From Atherix ibis (Eukaryota; Arthropoda; Insecta; Diptera; Athericidae), in assembly GCA_958298945.1 (NCBI GenBank), contig OY282607.1, forward strand, positions 75,694,868 through 75,758,867: a stretch of DNA of 64,000 bases. The letters are read 5' to 3'. Positions 1 through 11,875 of this stretch are shown piece by piece (the first letter of the stretch is position 1; each line of letters opens with the position of its first letter). The position numbers and the translations under genes were made by a program. The notes below the pieces were generated by a model. The model saw only the letters and a program-made list of their open reading frames with translations. It made no database searches and was not told where the DNA came from.

Positions 1-468
1 AATCTCATTTTGTATACGGACAACGTATCACATAAAAAATACGTACAGTCTTTGTGGCTATTATGCATACTCAAGCAGCATAATAAGTACATGTACGGAA
101 ACCAATATAATATATTTCAGAAAAGGAACTTACTCATGTACGTTTGAGATATTCTTATATAGAAATGCCAGTTCATGCTTGGAGGTGTATGCGTACATAG
201 ACAAATAATAATTTCTTATGAGAATCGACAGAGATATATCGCAATCAGGATAAATGATTGATTGATTATTGTATCTAAATGAATCTACTACGTTGTGGTC
301 TACCTCTGGTATTGATCCATGAAATTAGTTTCAGGGTAACATAAATTCTACTTGTATTATATGTAATTTATACCTCAAGAGGTGATCATAATTATTTCGA
401 CGTTTAGCTTACCAAAAAGATCATTTACAAATTTCAATTGAAATTTGAAATTGAAAATGTATTCAAAA
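1..468. other. AT-rich non-coding DNA
   Basis: No open frame, RNA gene or recognisable transposon piece is visible. The stretch simply flanks the TA target site of the first mariner. Confidence 0.6.
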
Positions 469-470
469 TA

Positions 471-499
471 CGTAGGCTACTATATATATTTCTGGCCTA
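471..499 (+). repeat. Left TIR of mariner A1
   Basis: 29-bp terminal inverted repeat beginning CGTAGGCTAC and ending TGGCCTA, preceded by the TA at 469-470. It pairs with 1736-1764 with one mismatch. Confidence 0.93.
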
Positions 500-645
500 G
501 GCAACACTAAGTGTTGCCAGGTGCGATCTGACATTTCCATTGGAAAGTTTGACATTTTTTAGCATAAACGTACTCAGAACGTTTTGACGTACGACTATCA
601 TTTGTGTTGTTTACAGTGACTTGAAAAAATCAATTTGGCAAAAAA

Positions 646-1698
646 ATGGAATTAACTCGTGAACATTTTCGTGCGATCATTTTTCACAACTTTCGACGTG
701 GATTATCACGACAAGAGTGCATCGATGAACTTAAATCTTTGTATGGCTATGAAGCACCATCCTATAGCACTGTGAAAAACTGGTACAACGAATTCAATCG
801 TGGCCGACGCTCGCTCAAAGACGAATTCCGTGAAGGTCGTCCAAAAACAGCCGTTGTTCCAGAAAACATCGATGCCGTACGTGAACTGATAATGCAAGAC
901 CGTCATGTGACATACCGTGAGATAGAGGCATGCCTAGGCATTTCTCCCACCAGCATACATTCGATATTGCATGAACACCTGGCCGTAAAAAAGGTTTGTT
1001 CTCGTTGGATCCCGCACAATTTGACAATCGCTCAAAAAAAGGCTCGTGTGGATTGGTGTAAAGAAATGCTGAAAAAATACGATCGCGGTGCTTCAAAAGA
1101 CGTTTATAGGATCGTCACAGGTGACGAATCATGGATCTATGCGTATGAGCCCGAAACAAAACAGCAATCGACCGTGTGGGTCTTCCAAGACGAGTCAAAT
1201 CCAACGAAAGTTGTTCGTGGAAGAAGCACTTCGAAGCAAATGGTCGCTTGTTTCTTTGGCAAAACTGGTCATGTGGCGACTGTTCCGCTTGTGCAACGTA
1301 GGACGGTCAATTCTGAGTGGTACACCACCATTTGTTTGCCTGAAGTCTTCGGAGAAATTCGAAAAACGAACAAGAGAAGTCGAATCATTGTGCACCATGA
1401 CAATGCGAGCTCTCACACATCGGCTCAAACCAGCGCCTTTTTGACCGGACAAAACGTCGAATTGATGGGTCATCCTCCGTACAGCCCTGACTTGGCACCC
1501 AATGACTTCTTTTTATTCCCACACATCAAGAAAAAAATGCGTGGTCAACGATTTTCGTCGCCAGAAGATGCTGTTGAAGCATTCAAAAACCATGTTTTGG
1601 AGGTGTCTCAATCGGAGTGGAAAAAGTGCTTCGAAAATTGGTTTGAGCGCATGCAAAAGTGTATAAATCTTGATGGAGAATATTTTGAAAAACAATAA
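646..1698 (+). CDS. Mariner transposase, intact (A1)
   Basis: A 350-residue DD34D transposase that would cut and paste the element using a nuclear DDE/D catalytic core. The N-terminal part (residues 1-115) has the two helix-turn-helix regions that bind TIRs, including a GRP motif near 64-66 and YREIEACLGIS near 90-100. The linker RWIPHNL (120-126) matches the mariner WVPHEL motif. The catalytic aspartates are D160 in TGDESW, D252 in HHDN and D287 in SPDLAPND; 34 residues separate the last two, as in the mariner family. Mariner transposases are usually about 345-350 residues, so this one is full length with no stop or frameshift. The ATG follows a short leader inside the element. Activity is inferred, not shown. 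Confidence 0.93.
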   Translation: MELTREHFRAIIFHNFRRGLSRQECIDELKSLYGYEAPSYSTVKNWYNEFNRGRRSLKDEFREGRPKTAVVPENIDAVRELIMQDRHVTYREIEACLGISPTSIHSILHEHLAVKKVCSRWIPHNLTIAQKKARVDWCKEMLKKYDRGASKDVYRIVTGDESWIYAYEPETKQQSTVWVFQDESNPTKVVRGRSTSKQMVACFFGKTGHVATVPLVQRRTVNSEWYTTICLPEVFGEIRKTNKRSRIIVHHDNASSHTSAQTSAFLTGQNVELMGHPPYSPDLAPNDFFLFPHIKKKMRGQRFSSPEDAVEAFKNHVLEVSQSEWKKCFENWFERMQKCINLDGEYFEKQ

Positions 1699-1735
1699 AA
1701 CCTTTTTCGTTGATAAATATTCGCATTTTCATTAT

Positions 1736-1764
1736 TAGGCCAGAAATATATATAGTAGCCCACG
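1736..1764 (-). repeat. Right TIR of mariner A1
   Basis: 29-bp inverted copy of the left end, reading CGTGGGCTAC inward from 1764, followed by TA at 1765-1766. Confidence 0.93.
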
Positions 1765-1766
1765 TA

Positions 1767-2149
1767 TTAGTGATAATATAATTGAAATCACAAAATTCAT
1801 CAATGTTTATATTATTTAAAAATATATATTCAATGTTATTCGCCCTAAAATTACATTTGTGTGATATATATAAATAATATTTAATAGATACTCGTACTTA
1901 TCTGTAGTTTCATATATTCAAAACTAATTTTAATAACACACTTAACATAAAAGCGATGTGGTTTTTTAATTGGAATATATAATTTATCATTTTATTAAAA
2001 GTTTACTATTAATCCAGGGCATTATTAAAATTATAATACAATATTATTATTAGCATGTATATATTATGTTTAATTAATAATTGAACTAATTGTAATATTT
2101 AGTTAATTTTAGTCCATTCTAATTTTTAATTGATTCATCGAAACCGCAA
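1767..2149. other. AT-rich non-coding DNA
   Basis: Nothing recognisable except one copy of the octamer TACTCGTA at 1889-1896. Confidence 0.5.
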
Positions 2150-2982
2150 GTTAGAATTATGAAAAGTTGCAACAATCCTTTGGGAAATATTCCTTACCAA
2201 GAGCATACATTTTTCGATGGTATAAATTATTTTCAGAGTCCTGAGAAGTAGTGGAAAAGAAGCTCCACTAAGTAAGACTTTTAATATCAAAAAAACTAAT
2301 GAAAATCAGTTGTGATATTAAACCATCGATTAACATTAAATCCCCTTAAAAGGCATTAAATGTTTTACTGTTTAAATGCCCTTAAAAGGCAAAAATGATG
2401 TTTTATCATGAAAACTCTTCCTATGCCCAAAACTTCTTCTCTCCCGATCTAAGTGTGATGTTTGTATGTTCCATAAGATCAAAAAAATTTGAAAGGACGT
2501 CATCGCGGCACTCGCTACAAAGAGTGAAAAAAACCCTTGTTTTCCATAGCATGAAGAATTATTAGATAGCCAAGAAGAAATAGAAATGGAAGAAGAACCT
2601 CACTCAGGAAGGCCCCCAAAGTCGAAAACTGATAAAAATGTAGACCCATTAAGTGCTATTTTTTGGTCAGATTGCCGACTAAGCTGGAATTTGATAAGTA
2701 GTCTTTGAAAAGTTTAGAAAAACTTCGATGCTCAAACATGACATTCTTTCTGTTATATGACCATCTACATCAACGAGTTTCTGTCGAAAAAATGAATTTC
2801 TGTGTCGACTTTTTCGTCCCCCAAAAATCGAAAAACACACTAATATATACCGTTTTGTTGCTACAAACACATTGAAACAATTGTTACCGAAGAGCTACAG
2901 GCGATTCCAGTCAAAGCCTTGCGACACTGCTACGATGATTGGGCACACGTATGGCTGCCCAAGGGCACTACTTTTTAGATGA
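2150..2982 (+). pseudogene. Mariner family E remnants, rearranged
   Basis: Broken pieces of a mariner-type transposase, in an order that does not follow the protein. Around 2200-2240 there is an N-terminal piece (YQEHTFFDGINYF). At 2437-2500 frame-shifted pieces resemble the catalytic SPDL / KNLKGRH region. At 2590-2705 a DNA-binding piece reads like a mariner GRP-K-TD-NV segment followed by SDCRLSWNLISS. At 2878-2975 there is a C-terminal piece (EELQAIPVKALRHCYDDW). This suggests two deletion derivatives side by side, or one rearranged copy. Related remnants with the same signatures lie at 18.5, 33.3 and 61.6 kb. The C-terminal end is interrupted by mariner B1 at 2985. The family link is by motif recognition and the outer limits are approximate. 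Confidence 0.65.
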
Positions 2983-3020
2983 TACGACGGTCGTTCAATA
3001 AGTCCTTAGAAAAAGATGAA

Positions 3021-4083
3021 TTATTTTTCGACATAATCTCCTTTTAGCTCTTTACTCGTTTTTCTAAAATTTTTATCCCGTCCAAAAAAAAAAGGATTTC
3101 GGAAGTTCTGCAAAATACTCATCCGTTTGAGCAATGACGTCCTCGTTGGAAGTGAACCGTCGTCCGCCAAGCCATTTCTTCAGATTGGGGAAAAGAAAAT
3201 AGTCACTCGGGGCCAAATCTGGTGAATAAGCGGGATGCTGCAACAATTCCATTCTCAATTCCACAATTTTGGCCATGGAAACAGCGCAGGTGTGCACACG
3301 CGCATTGTCCTGATGCAAGAGGATTTTTTTCTTCTTCAGATGGGGGCGTTTCTCTTTGATTTCCTCGCTCAACCGTTGCAATAACGACGCGTAATACGCT
3401 CCTGTTATTGTTTTTCTTTTTTCCAAGTAGTCGATAAAAATGATGCCCTGCAAATCCCAAAAGACCGTGACCATCACCTTGCCGGTCGATGGCACAGTTT
3501 TTGCCTTCTTCGGAGCCCGTTCACCCTTGAAAATCCACTGTGATGACTGTCTCTTCGTTTCTGGAGTGTATTAGTGTATCCAGGTTTCGTCCACAGTAAC
3601 ATATCGACGAAGGAATGCGGCAGGATTGCGATAAAAGAGTGCCAACACAGCCTCAGAGTCCACTACACGATTGCGCTTATTCTCCTCTGAGAGCAAACGC
3701 GGCACCCATCTTGCCGAAATTTTTTTCACAGACAATTTTTCATGCAAAATCGAAGCAACTGTACCTTGTGATATGCCCGTGGCCTCAACTAATTCGCGCA
3801 CTTTAATTCGCCGATCGTTCAAAATCAGATCGTGGATTTTGTCGATGATCTCAGGAGTAGACACCTCAACTGGGCGTCCTGAACGATGTTCATCTTTTGT
3901 GGATGAACGGCCACGTTTAAATTCATTCACCCAATTGTTAACCGCCGCAAACACAGGTGCAGATGTGCCATGAACTGCATCCAACTAGGCTTTGATTTCT
4001 TTCGGGCTTAAGCCTTTCAAATGGAGAGATGTTTGATGATCTCCATTTGAAAGGCTTAAGCCCCTAAACTCGCTTTTTTCCAT
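3021..4083 (-). pseudogene. Mariner transposase B1, inactivated
   Basis: A DD34D transposase gene read from an ATG at 4081-4083 (protein begins MEKSEFR). Breaks relative to copies B3 and B4 are: a TAG in place of a glutamate codon at 3985-3987; a TAA in place of a tyrosine codon just after the first catalytic motif VTVDETWIH at 3571-3573; and an expanded A-run near 3085-3095 that shifts frame close to the C-terminus. The catalytic signatures DETW, HQDN and SPDLAPSD all survive between the breaks. The DNA-binding region carries a palindromic in-frame insertion (4005-4062) shared with B2. The product cannot be full length. Confidence 0.9.
4005..4062. repeat. Perfect 23-bp palindrome inside transposase B1
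   Basis: Arms at 4005-4027 and 4040-4062 (ends GGCTTAAGCC) separated by a 12-base loop. Copies B3 and B4 have only one arm. The extra arm adds 21 bases net, so frame is kept and about seven residues are gained in the first helix-turn-helix. The same structure lies in B2 at 24682-24739. Confidence 0.9.
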
Positions 4084-4257
4084 TGTTATGCACAAATAAA
4101 TGTCGTTAACTTTAATCGACGATAGAAATTGACCTACGCTATGGATCGAGCTGAAATTTTGACTGCTTTCCTGTCGATAATGCTACTTACAAAAATCTTT
4201 ACCGACACTACGAGCGCAATTTCTCGGATTCTAAGGACTTATTGAACGACCCTCGTA

Positions 4258-7200
4258 ATGTTAAAAGAACACAATTCATTGTTAAAAACTTATACGTTTA
4301 GTATAATAGGTATTGAAGTAGGCATTTTATATAAAGTAACTTCCGAAACAAATTATTACTGTATTCATAAATTAATCTTGATTCAAAAAATTCAATTTTA
4401 GACTATTTAAATAACAGAAAAAAAGTTCATTTCCAAAGATTTTATTTTATAATTACTTTTTTAAATATAATTACTAAGGCCTTTTTTTTGAAAGATATTT
4501 TAAACTACCATTTTAGTATAACTGAAATTTATTATTTAAATAATAATTGAAATTTATTGAGCACAATTCTATATATTTATCTTTTGTTTTAATTAAAAGT
4601 TCATTACTTATTCGATTATATAAGCATAAAGCATACACTATATTCATAAAGTTAAATTATGAAAAATTATGCGTATACGTGTATGTGTACGTGTTTATGT
4701 TGTTTAAGTAAATTCGTTTTATAAATAATCTTATATCGAAAAAAGGTATTTTTTTTCCGAATATGATATCATTATGGTAGGATGGGAAACCAATTCGAAA
4801 AACAGTAAAATAACATATGATTATATTAATATTATCATAGTAATTACAAATAGTGACCATTTTACCATATGTTTATATACTCGTATGCGTTAACATATGT
4901 TTCGAGTATAACATCTTCAAAGTAGTGTTAATAAATATAAAAAGAAAAAAAGTAAATAATCTATAATAGAAGATATGTGAACACATATTTTCAATATTTC
5001 ATTTATCTCATTTATGAAGGAATAATAAAAGTGTGTATGATTATTAACTTTGTTGGAAATTACCTTTTCTTTTATGATAAACGTGTTCGAAGAATATTTG
5101 AGGACATTTAGACAAAATTGGGTACTTTATTAACGCATTCATTTACTACTAGTGGAAAAAGTTTTGCTTTCACCAACCAGTGTTATCATTTATTTGAAAT
5201 AAAAGTAAATCCCTAAACCAATTGCAATATTTATCTGATGACTGTTTGCCAAGGACTTGATTGATGATATTATCTTTAGGATATATAGCGTTAGAATAAC
5301 TATTTTACCACTTCTACCGAAATAAATAGTTTTCGTGTAATATTGTCCACACAACGTCATTCGTACATAATCTGTGTAGGCGTTCCAGATGCTATACAAT
5401 CAAATAACCCATAAATATAGAGACATGATAATTTTCCAAACACACCTGATACAACAGAACATCGACTAATTGATGGACGTGAGATTTACCCTCTGCTCCA
5501 TCTTAATCGGATTCCGTTAACGTACGAAAAAATTTGTCCCAAGTTAAGCACATTAAAGACATTATTTGATTCGAATGGTTATTTCCCTAGTAATTTGGCA
5601 GGAAATGTTCTATTTGCTGCTATAGTAGGTGCCAAATGAATTTCAGCATCAGCCATGAAGAAACATATAAATAAAAACAAACAGACAAAAAATAAAGCCC
5701 AATAACGCTACTAGAAACGAAAGAATAGAATATTGAAATAAAAGTTACATCCATTAAATAGAGTATAAATTGAAAAAGCCATGAAAAGAAAACTATAGTT
5801 TTAAAAATTTTGTTGAATAAAAGGTATGATTTTTATTGATTGAAAATTTGCATTTTTCATTTAATGTACCTATAATAATATTTGATTTCCTTTAATAATA
5901 TTGAAATAGGAAAGAAGAAAAGATACAAAAAATAAATCACTCCCTTCCTGAAATACTACAATATTTTCACGATGAATTTTAATCAATTACATAATGAGAG
6001 GACATAGTACCAATCAATTTTCAATATTAACTATTACAAATTTGATGATGGTATATTGATTGGTTAGTCCATGACCGTTTGATCAAAATTAATATTTTTA
6101 CAGCTGCAAAGCAATTTCTCCGAAATGAATTATTGATTATTCAATAAAATTTCGCTTACCAATTACTCTTTAATCTTTCTCTAACATTCGTGCAATTCTC
6201 CTTTTCCATTTCAATCTTTTCTGGGTAATGAAAATACACTGAAAAGCATGAGGTTTATTTCATATCCAATATGATTGGCTTGGTATAATCATTGGGTTTA
6301 AGCTATTTTCATTTTGATAAAGATTACTTAGCAAAAGAGTTTTCTTTGAAAATTTTAACAAATATGAGAAGCGTTCAGGGATCCTTGGGATGAGGGTGAG
6401 GTAGAAGGTAAGAGTATCTATGTTACAGCAAAAATTGGTTTATCAATAACCAGGAACGTATCTCTAATTTTGCAAGAGATTATGTTCCCGAAAGCAAAGA
6501 GTGAATTGCTGACTAAGTGAAGTAGAAGAGAATAAATTCTTCGATAATCCTAAAATCCGAATTAAATCGTTTAGTGTTGACAGAAGAAGCTGCGTCTTAA
6601 CTGGTACATTCATAGAATTCCCTATCACATTTCCCCCGTGAATTTAATTTGTCTGGTGGTGAGAATTTTCGGGTTGTTTCACTTCAAAACCAAGTTCAAA
6701 CAGTGTATATGCCCGTAACGTTACGATCAAAGTGTGGATGCTTATTCCTCGTTAACTCATAAGGATAAATCAATTACGTCATTTTATATTCTCTTTGTTT
6801 TAAAATGTTTTTATAATATTAAGTATTTAAACATTTGTACATCGTGTATGTTCATCAATTATATTACATTCTTATTAACTCAAGTTTTATTAGTTATATT
6901 TAGTACTGATATAAAATTAAGGTAAATTTATGTTACCATATTGAAACAAATTTGAAAATATTTCATTTCGCATAGTTATGAATATTTTATTAAAAAAAAT
7001 AACTAGTAAAGAAAATCCATACAAAAAATTGCAGAAATTAGTTAAATAATTCGAATGCTTAAATATATATCAAAAATCATTAAAAAATACTCTTAATATA
7101 TTCTTTAAGTATAAAATTAAATATATCAATAAGTGCAAGATCCATTAGAAGACGCTTAAGGAAAGTTGGCTTGCCAACAAAAAGTCCAAGGAAGCTTCCT

Positions 7201-7344
7201 CTATTAAACAAGTGACATCGTATTAATAGAATAATTTTCACAAAGGAGCATGTTAATATTGCCCTTTGCAAAAATAGTGAAATGTTTGTAGATAGATGAA
7301 TCTAAACTTGTCTTTGTTGGTTATAAAGAACACCGGCAGTACTG
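4258..7344. other. AT-rich DNA, no gene recognised
   Basis: Only short, compositionally driven open frames. A less AT-rich patch near 5450-5640 may be a very old transposon scrap but matches nothing I can name. One TACTCGTA octamer lies at 4878. Confidence 0.5.
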
Positions 7345-7560
7345 AATGTAAAGACCAATTATGATTTGGGCCCAGTAATGCAGTAGAAAAAAATAATACA
7401 AAATTCTGGTTTTAAATTTCTGATGTATACAAAATTTGAATACATCAGAATATTTGATGATATATGCTACCATGTGCCGAGGATGAAATGCTTTTAAGAT
7501 GGGTAATTCAACAGGATAATGACCCCAAAATCATATTATTTTAATTCAACCCATTTTAGT
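7345..7560 (+). pseudogene. Tc1-like transposase scrap
   Basis: The frame around 7470-7545 reads MLPCAEDEMLLRWVIQQDNDPK, which resembles the Tc1 second catalytic region (typically W-FQQDNDPKH) with its leading aspartate. Just upstream, near 7355-7370, PIMIW resembles the Tc1 V-VWG strand. The intervening protein is missing and no DD34E third motif follows. I take it as a decayed fragment of a Tc1-type element, distinct from the mariners elsewhere in the window. Confidence 0.55.
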
Positions 7561-10500
7561 ATTCAAACTGATATTATTTTATCGAACTGCCTTAACCATT
7601 TTTTGTTATTTAAATAAATATAAAAAAAGTATTAAATATTCAATCATTATGTGTACATTCATTTTTATATAATTTTTAATTTGTTAAAATAATTAAAATT
7701 TTGCATTTTATTTTGATTACCACTATTATTTAGTCAGCCACTATTCATGTTTTTTGAGATTCATTAAGATATCGTTACTAAAAGATATTGTAGAATGTGT
7801 GATCAATGCTACTACCTTCAGAAATACTAGCTGTCTAGAACGCCAAAGAATTCTCAATACTACTCGTACCTTTTAAATATTCCTTCTTTTCAGAGTTTTA
7901 TCAAAAATATTGTACAATTCTAGTTTATATGATCATTAATAAATCTTCTTTTGCCGTCCTTATTAAATCCGAACTGGATGAATCCTATTCCACGACCTAC
8001 TGCAACCGAAATTTTCCATTTTTCTCCTTCATTTAGCTCATAGAGATTTTTTATTTTTTATTTATCTGATTGATAATCCATAATTTTAATAAACTTTTAA
8101 TATAACTTTTTAGTACAGAATTTTTAATATTTTTTAATTTGGGAATAGAAATGATTGTTAACGTAAATGTTGTTGATTAAAATAAAACCCTTTGTCTGTT
8201 AAAATTTTATTAAATTTTCTTACATAATATTTTTAATATATCAGTAACCTTCCATTTATGAAATTTTACTTATACTCGTAATTTAATAAATTTATATATT
8301 AGAGGAAAAGATTATTGGTAGAAAGAACAAAATTAATATTTTATTTCATACACCATAAAATAAATACTAAAAATTGATACATATAACATAATAATTATTT
8401 TATAAAATTCCTAAATGGTAAATAGTCTACATACTTTATAGGGACTTGAAAACATAATTTTTTTTTTATATAATTACAAAAGAAATTTTTAATTTAAGAT
8501 TGCTTTTGTGTATATAATTTATCTTCTTTTATATAATAGAACTTTTATATTTAATTTATTAATCGAAAAAATGTTCCTGTCAGTTCCAAGGGGCATTTTA
8601 AATTTTTGATGAGGTTAGTTTAAAGAAGGTAACTGACAAAGTAGACAGTTAATATTAGCATCCATTGTAGGATTTCCTTCATCACTTTTATATTTGTATA
8701 AAATTTTATGACATTTAACATTTAAAATAATGACAAATTTGGACAAAAAACACTTCCATTTTATACATTCGGATCATTTTTGTAACTAATTGTGGCAATG
8801 TGGTTAATATTAAATAGAGCAGCAGTCATCAGTGGTATTTAGCAAATGACCAGAATGACTGAAATTAGAGAATTGAAAAGTCTAGCCAACATTTTGTTCA
8901 TACCATATCCACCAGCCACACTTGTTCTCAAAGTATAAGAAATCATATCCTGAAACATTTTTTATATTATTATTTTATTTTTTTTTTGGGTATTTTCTTA
9001 AATTAATGTTAACTATCAATAATAATTTATTTGAAATTTTGTTAAATTTTTTTTCAAAAACATTGAAAATACTGTTTTTCTTATTGTATAATTAATTTTA
9101 TTAATTAATTTCTCATTAAAAAATAATATTACATTAAAAACGAGCAACTTAATAGTTCAAATAATGCCAGACTAAATCAGCAATATTTTAAAAGATTCCG
9201 ATTTATTTGTTTGTTTGAATGTAAGTTAAAATTTAAAAAAAATAACAAAAAATCATGTTATAAGAAATAAAATAATATATTGATTTATATTTAATACCTA
9301 AAAGAAATAAGTTCTTAATATGAGTTTCTGTTCAGATTTGGATTGATTGGGTAAAGAATGCCATTTTCAAAAGTTCTTTTATTTTAGTTATAATATAAGA
9401 GAGTTCTACTAATTAGATTTTTCTCAGCCTTACACATATAACAATGTTTATTTCAATTTCCTTTCTTTTATTATCGAAATTTCTTTTTGAAAGATTCACA
9501 AAAAAAAGAAAATCCTACTATTCAATCGTAATATAAAATATATTTAATCAACTTTAAAGAGACTAGTGAATATAAGAAATAAATTGAGAAGAAACATTTT
9601 TTAATTAGAGATAAAAATAAAAACAAATACTTTTTTTATTACTCAGTATTAATTAAGATAAAATGAAAATTATCAGTTAAAAAAGATTACTATATCTATC
9701 AAAAATATCAGGACATTTAGAGCAATACTTTAAACAAGTATTAAAATAATAAATAATAAAATTTAGAATACAAATATTTCTAAACTATCTGTTATGATAT
9801 TCAAATTGAATTACTTTTATATTATTATTAAATATAGTTATTGGGAAATTATCAATCTATATAACAAATAATAAATGTTCTATGATAGAAGACAATCCTA
9901 GATATAAAATTATGTATCGGATTAGTTTTTTATCTAAGGACTTAACGTGCGAAAACTTTAATATAAATTTGAAAAGGTAGTCACCTGCATTATTTTACTA
10001 GCAATAGCAAATTAATTGTGAACATTTAAAAACTCAAAAATACCAAACTTCTTTTGATAAAAAATAAAAAAATAAAAAAAAAAGTTATTATTTCTGGTTT
10101 TAATTATTAACAATGGTAACTAGTATGTAGTCTACAAATATTAGTTATCATTATTAAATTTGGAGCGAAATTTAATTGACTTCACAAATTTTGAAATAAA
10201 AAAAAAAATAATTACAAATTTAATTTGAACCTTAAAAATTTTTAACTAAATTCTACCGAAATAAAGTATGGTGGTTTTAAATTTTTTTATAATCATTAAG
10301 ATTGTCAAATTTTAATATTTTAAAAATTTAAATTGATTTGAATATAATTATTTTAATAAAAAGCAGGACATTTTGATGTGGTTGTAAATAACATATTTTA
10401 TGATTTTAGCAACATTTACTGCGATTATAATTGTTATATTTGATTTTTCAGTTTTGACTTTAACAATCATATTTAAGGATTTGCAATAAAAAAAAACGAA

Positions 10501-11200
10501 GAAAACTTTGCAATTAATTCTGTTATTTACAATATGTTTGAAACAAAAAATCTTCAATTTGCTCTTAAGAATTTTTATTCTTCAGATCAAAGAATATTTG
10601 TTTCATAAGAACAATAACAATTTCCTATCTAATTTAGTAAAATTGTCCATTGTTTAATATTTCAAAATCAGTTTGTGGAAAGACTTTTATTTTGTTTAAA
10701 TTACAGATAACTAATTTTCTTTAACGCATAAATACGGTAATTATTTCTAAGAAATTTTTGAGATATTTGAGAGTATTTTATTGAAGATGAAGTTTTTAAT
10801 AAGTAAACTTTGCTTAATTAATGGTAATTAATCGTCGTAGAACTATTAGAAGTTGATTGGTAATATTTAAACAATTAATTTATAGAGTCTCCGATTACTT
10901 TGAGAAAGTAATTTATTACATAAATAGCAGCATCTAAAGATTGATAAAAAGAATATTGTGGAGAGATAATCCCATATCTTTTTAAGAATTGGACTTCACT
11001 ATAAGAACAATAAAGCGGAAATTCGAGACGTAGAAGTTGACTAAAAGCTTGGGGATTCTTATCTAAATACTTCAGCGTCCACCAATACAATAGAGTAGTT
11101 AACTAAATTTTTTGTACTTTTGGGAGGAGACGCAATCTGATAGATTCTTTTAGGCAATAGAAGGTACTGAAACATAAGAGATTCTTCCCATTGCCTCTCG
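7561..11200. other. Very AT-rich DNA, no gene recognised
   Basis: Long A and T tracts and short spurious frames. Octamers TACTCGTA lie at 7861 and 8273. I see no TIR pairs and no coding motif. Confidence 0.5.
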
Positions 11201-11204
11201 TGTT

Positions 11205-11875
11205 ATCCAGAATAGTTTATTGAGTCCTGTATTATATAACGTTTATACATATAATATCCCAACCCTATGTGGAATTATTTTTTTCATCTAATTAGATAAT
11301 ACTGACTTCACAAAGATCCTAAAACTACCCCCAATATTTTTTAAAACCACATTTTATCCCTTCAAGAACTGTTTACAAAATAGAGATTGTTGGTAATTGG
11401 AGAAAAATATGTTCATATTAAATTTATTTTTTGTGATGAGTCATATTTTGTTATAGACAAACAACTATTATGGAACACTAGACTGAAAAGACAAGAACTA
11501 AACAGTCGACGCCGATAATCACGGTTATAGGTCAAAATTGGCTCTTTACGACAGATAAATTATTTATATAATACTATTATACTTAGACCTGTATTAATAT
11601 ATGGAATCAAGTTATAGGGTAAAACAAAACGTTCCAATTCCCTTCGTATCCAGTAAATCCCAAAGCTTTTGTTAAATTGTCAATGATCCTTTCTTATGCA
11701 ATGCATCATAACCTTAATATTCTCTTTGAAAATGATCTTGTAGAATTCTGAAACAAAAGTTTCATTGCCGTCTAGCCTACAACAATAGTCCTTCTTGAAG
11801 ATTTATTCAACTCTTTCGTCCTTATAAGCACTCAAATACGCCTTATGGCCGCGTGATTTATTAAATACTTTCAAT
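11205..11875 (+). pseudogene. Fossil Jockey-like LINE, reverse transcriptase part
   Basis: A heavily decayed reverse transcriptase segment. In order it shows LLSPVLYNVYTYNIP (the fingers/palm GS-LGP-LYN motif), a damaged ADD region near 11300, LLWNTRLKRQELNSR near 11470-11510, and LYNTIILRPVLIYGIKL near 11560-11615. The same blocks occur in the better preserved Jockey-clade LINE at 22250-24490 (LYNIYTHDIP, ELNGRYKQ, LLYNTVLKPIWAYGLEL). The order and spacing support one collapsed element rather than chance. It has many stops and frameshifts, no endonuclease part and no clear tail. Limits are approximate. Confidence 0.65.

Larger units (their letters stand above)
471..1764 (+). mobile_element. 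Complete mariner element, copy A1
   Basis: A 1294-bp Tc1/mariner transposon bounded by TA dinucleotides at 469-470 and 1765-1766, the usual mariner target duplication. Its ends are 29-bp inverted repeats starting CGTAGGCTAC on the left and CGTGGGCTAC on the right, differing at one base. It holds one intact transposase gene in + orientation, about 175 bp inside the left end. Length, TIR size and gene layout are those of an autonomous mariner. A second copy, identical as far as I can compare but with a 35-bp deletion, lies at 28703-29961. I cannot assign a named subfamily from sequence alone. Confidence 0.93.
2985..4255 (-). mobile_element. Mariner family B, copy B1 (broken)
   Basis: A 1271-bp mariner on the minus strand, flanked by TA at 2983-2984 and 4256-4257. 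Its ends are inverted repeats: CGACGGTCGTTCAATAAGTC on the left and CGAGGGTCGTTCAATAAGTC on the right. It is inserted in the C-terminal coding end of an older family E remnant, a nested insertion. Related copies are B2 (24494-25770), B3 (41509-42775) and B4 (47981-49280). Copy C has almost the same terminal sequence. Confidence 0.9.

Noticed and set aside
1088..1444. 118-codon second frame inside transposase A1 (also in A2)
   Set aside because: Out-of-frame shadow of the transposase gene; its identity in the two copies only reflects DNA identity.
5440..5640. Possible LINE or Penelope-like fragment (LKTLFDSNGYFPSNL)
   Set aside because: A single short block without supporting motifs on either side.
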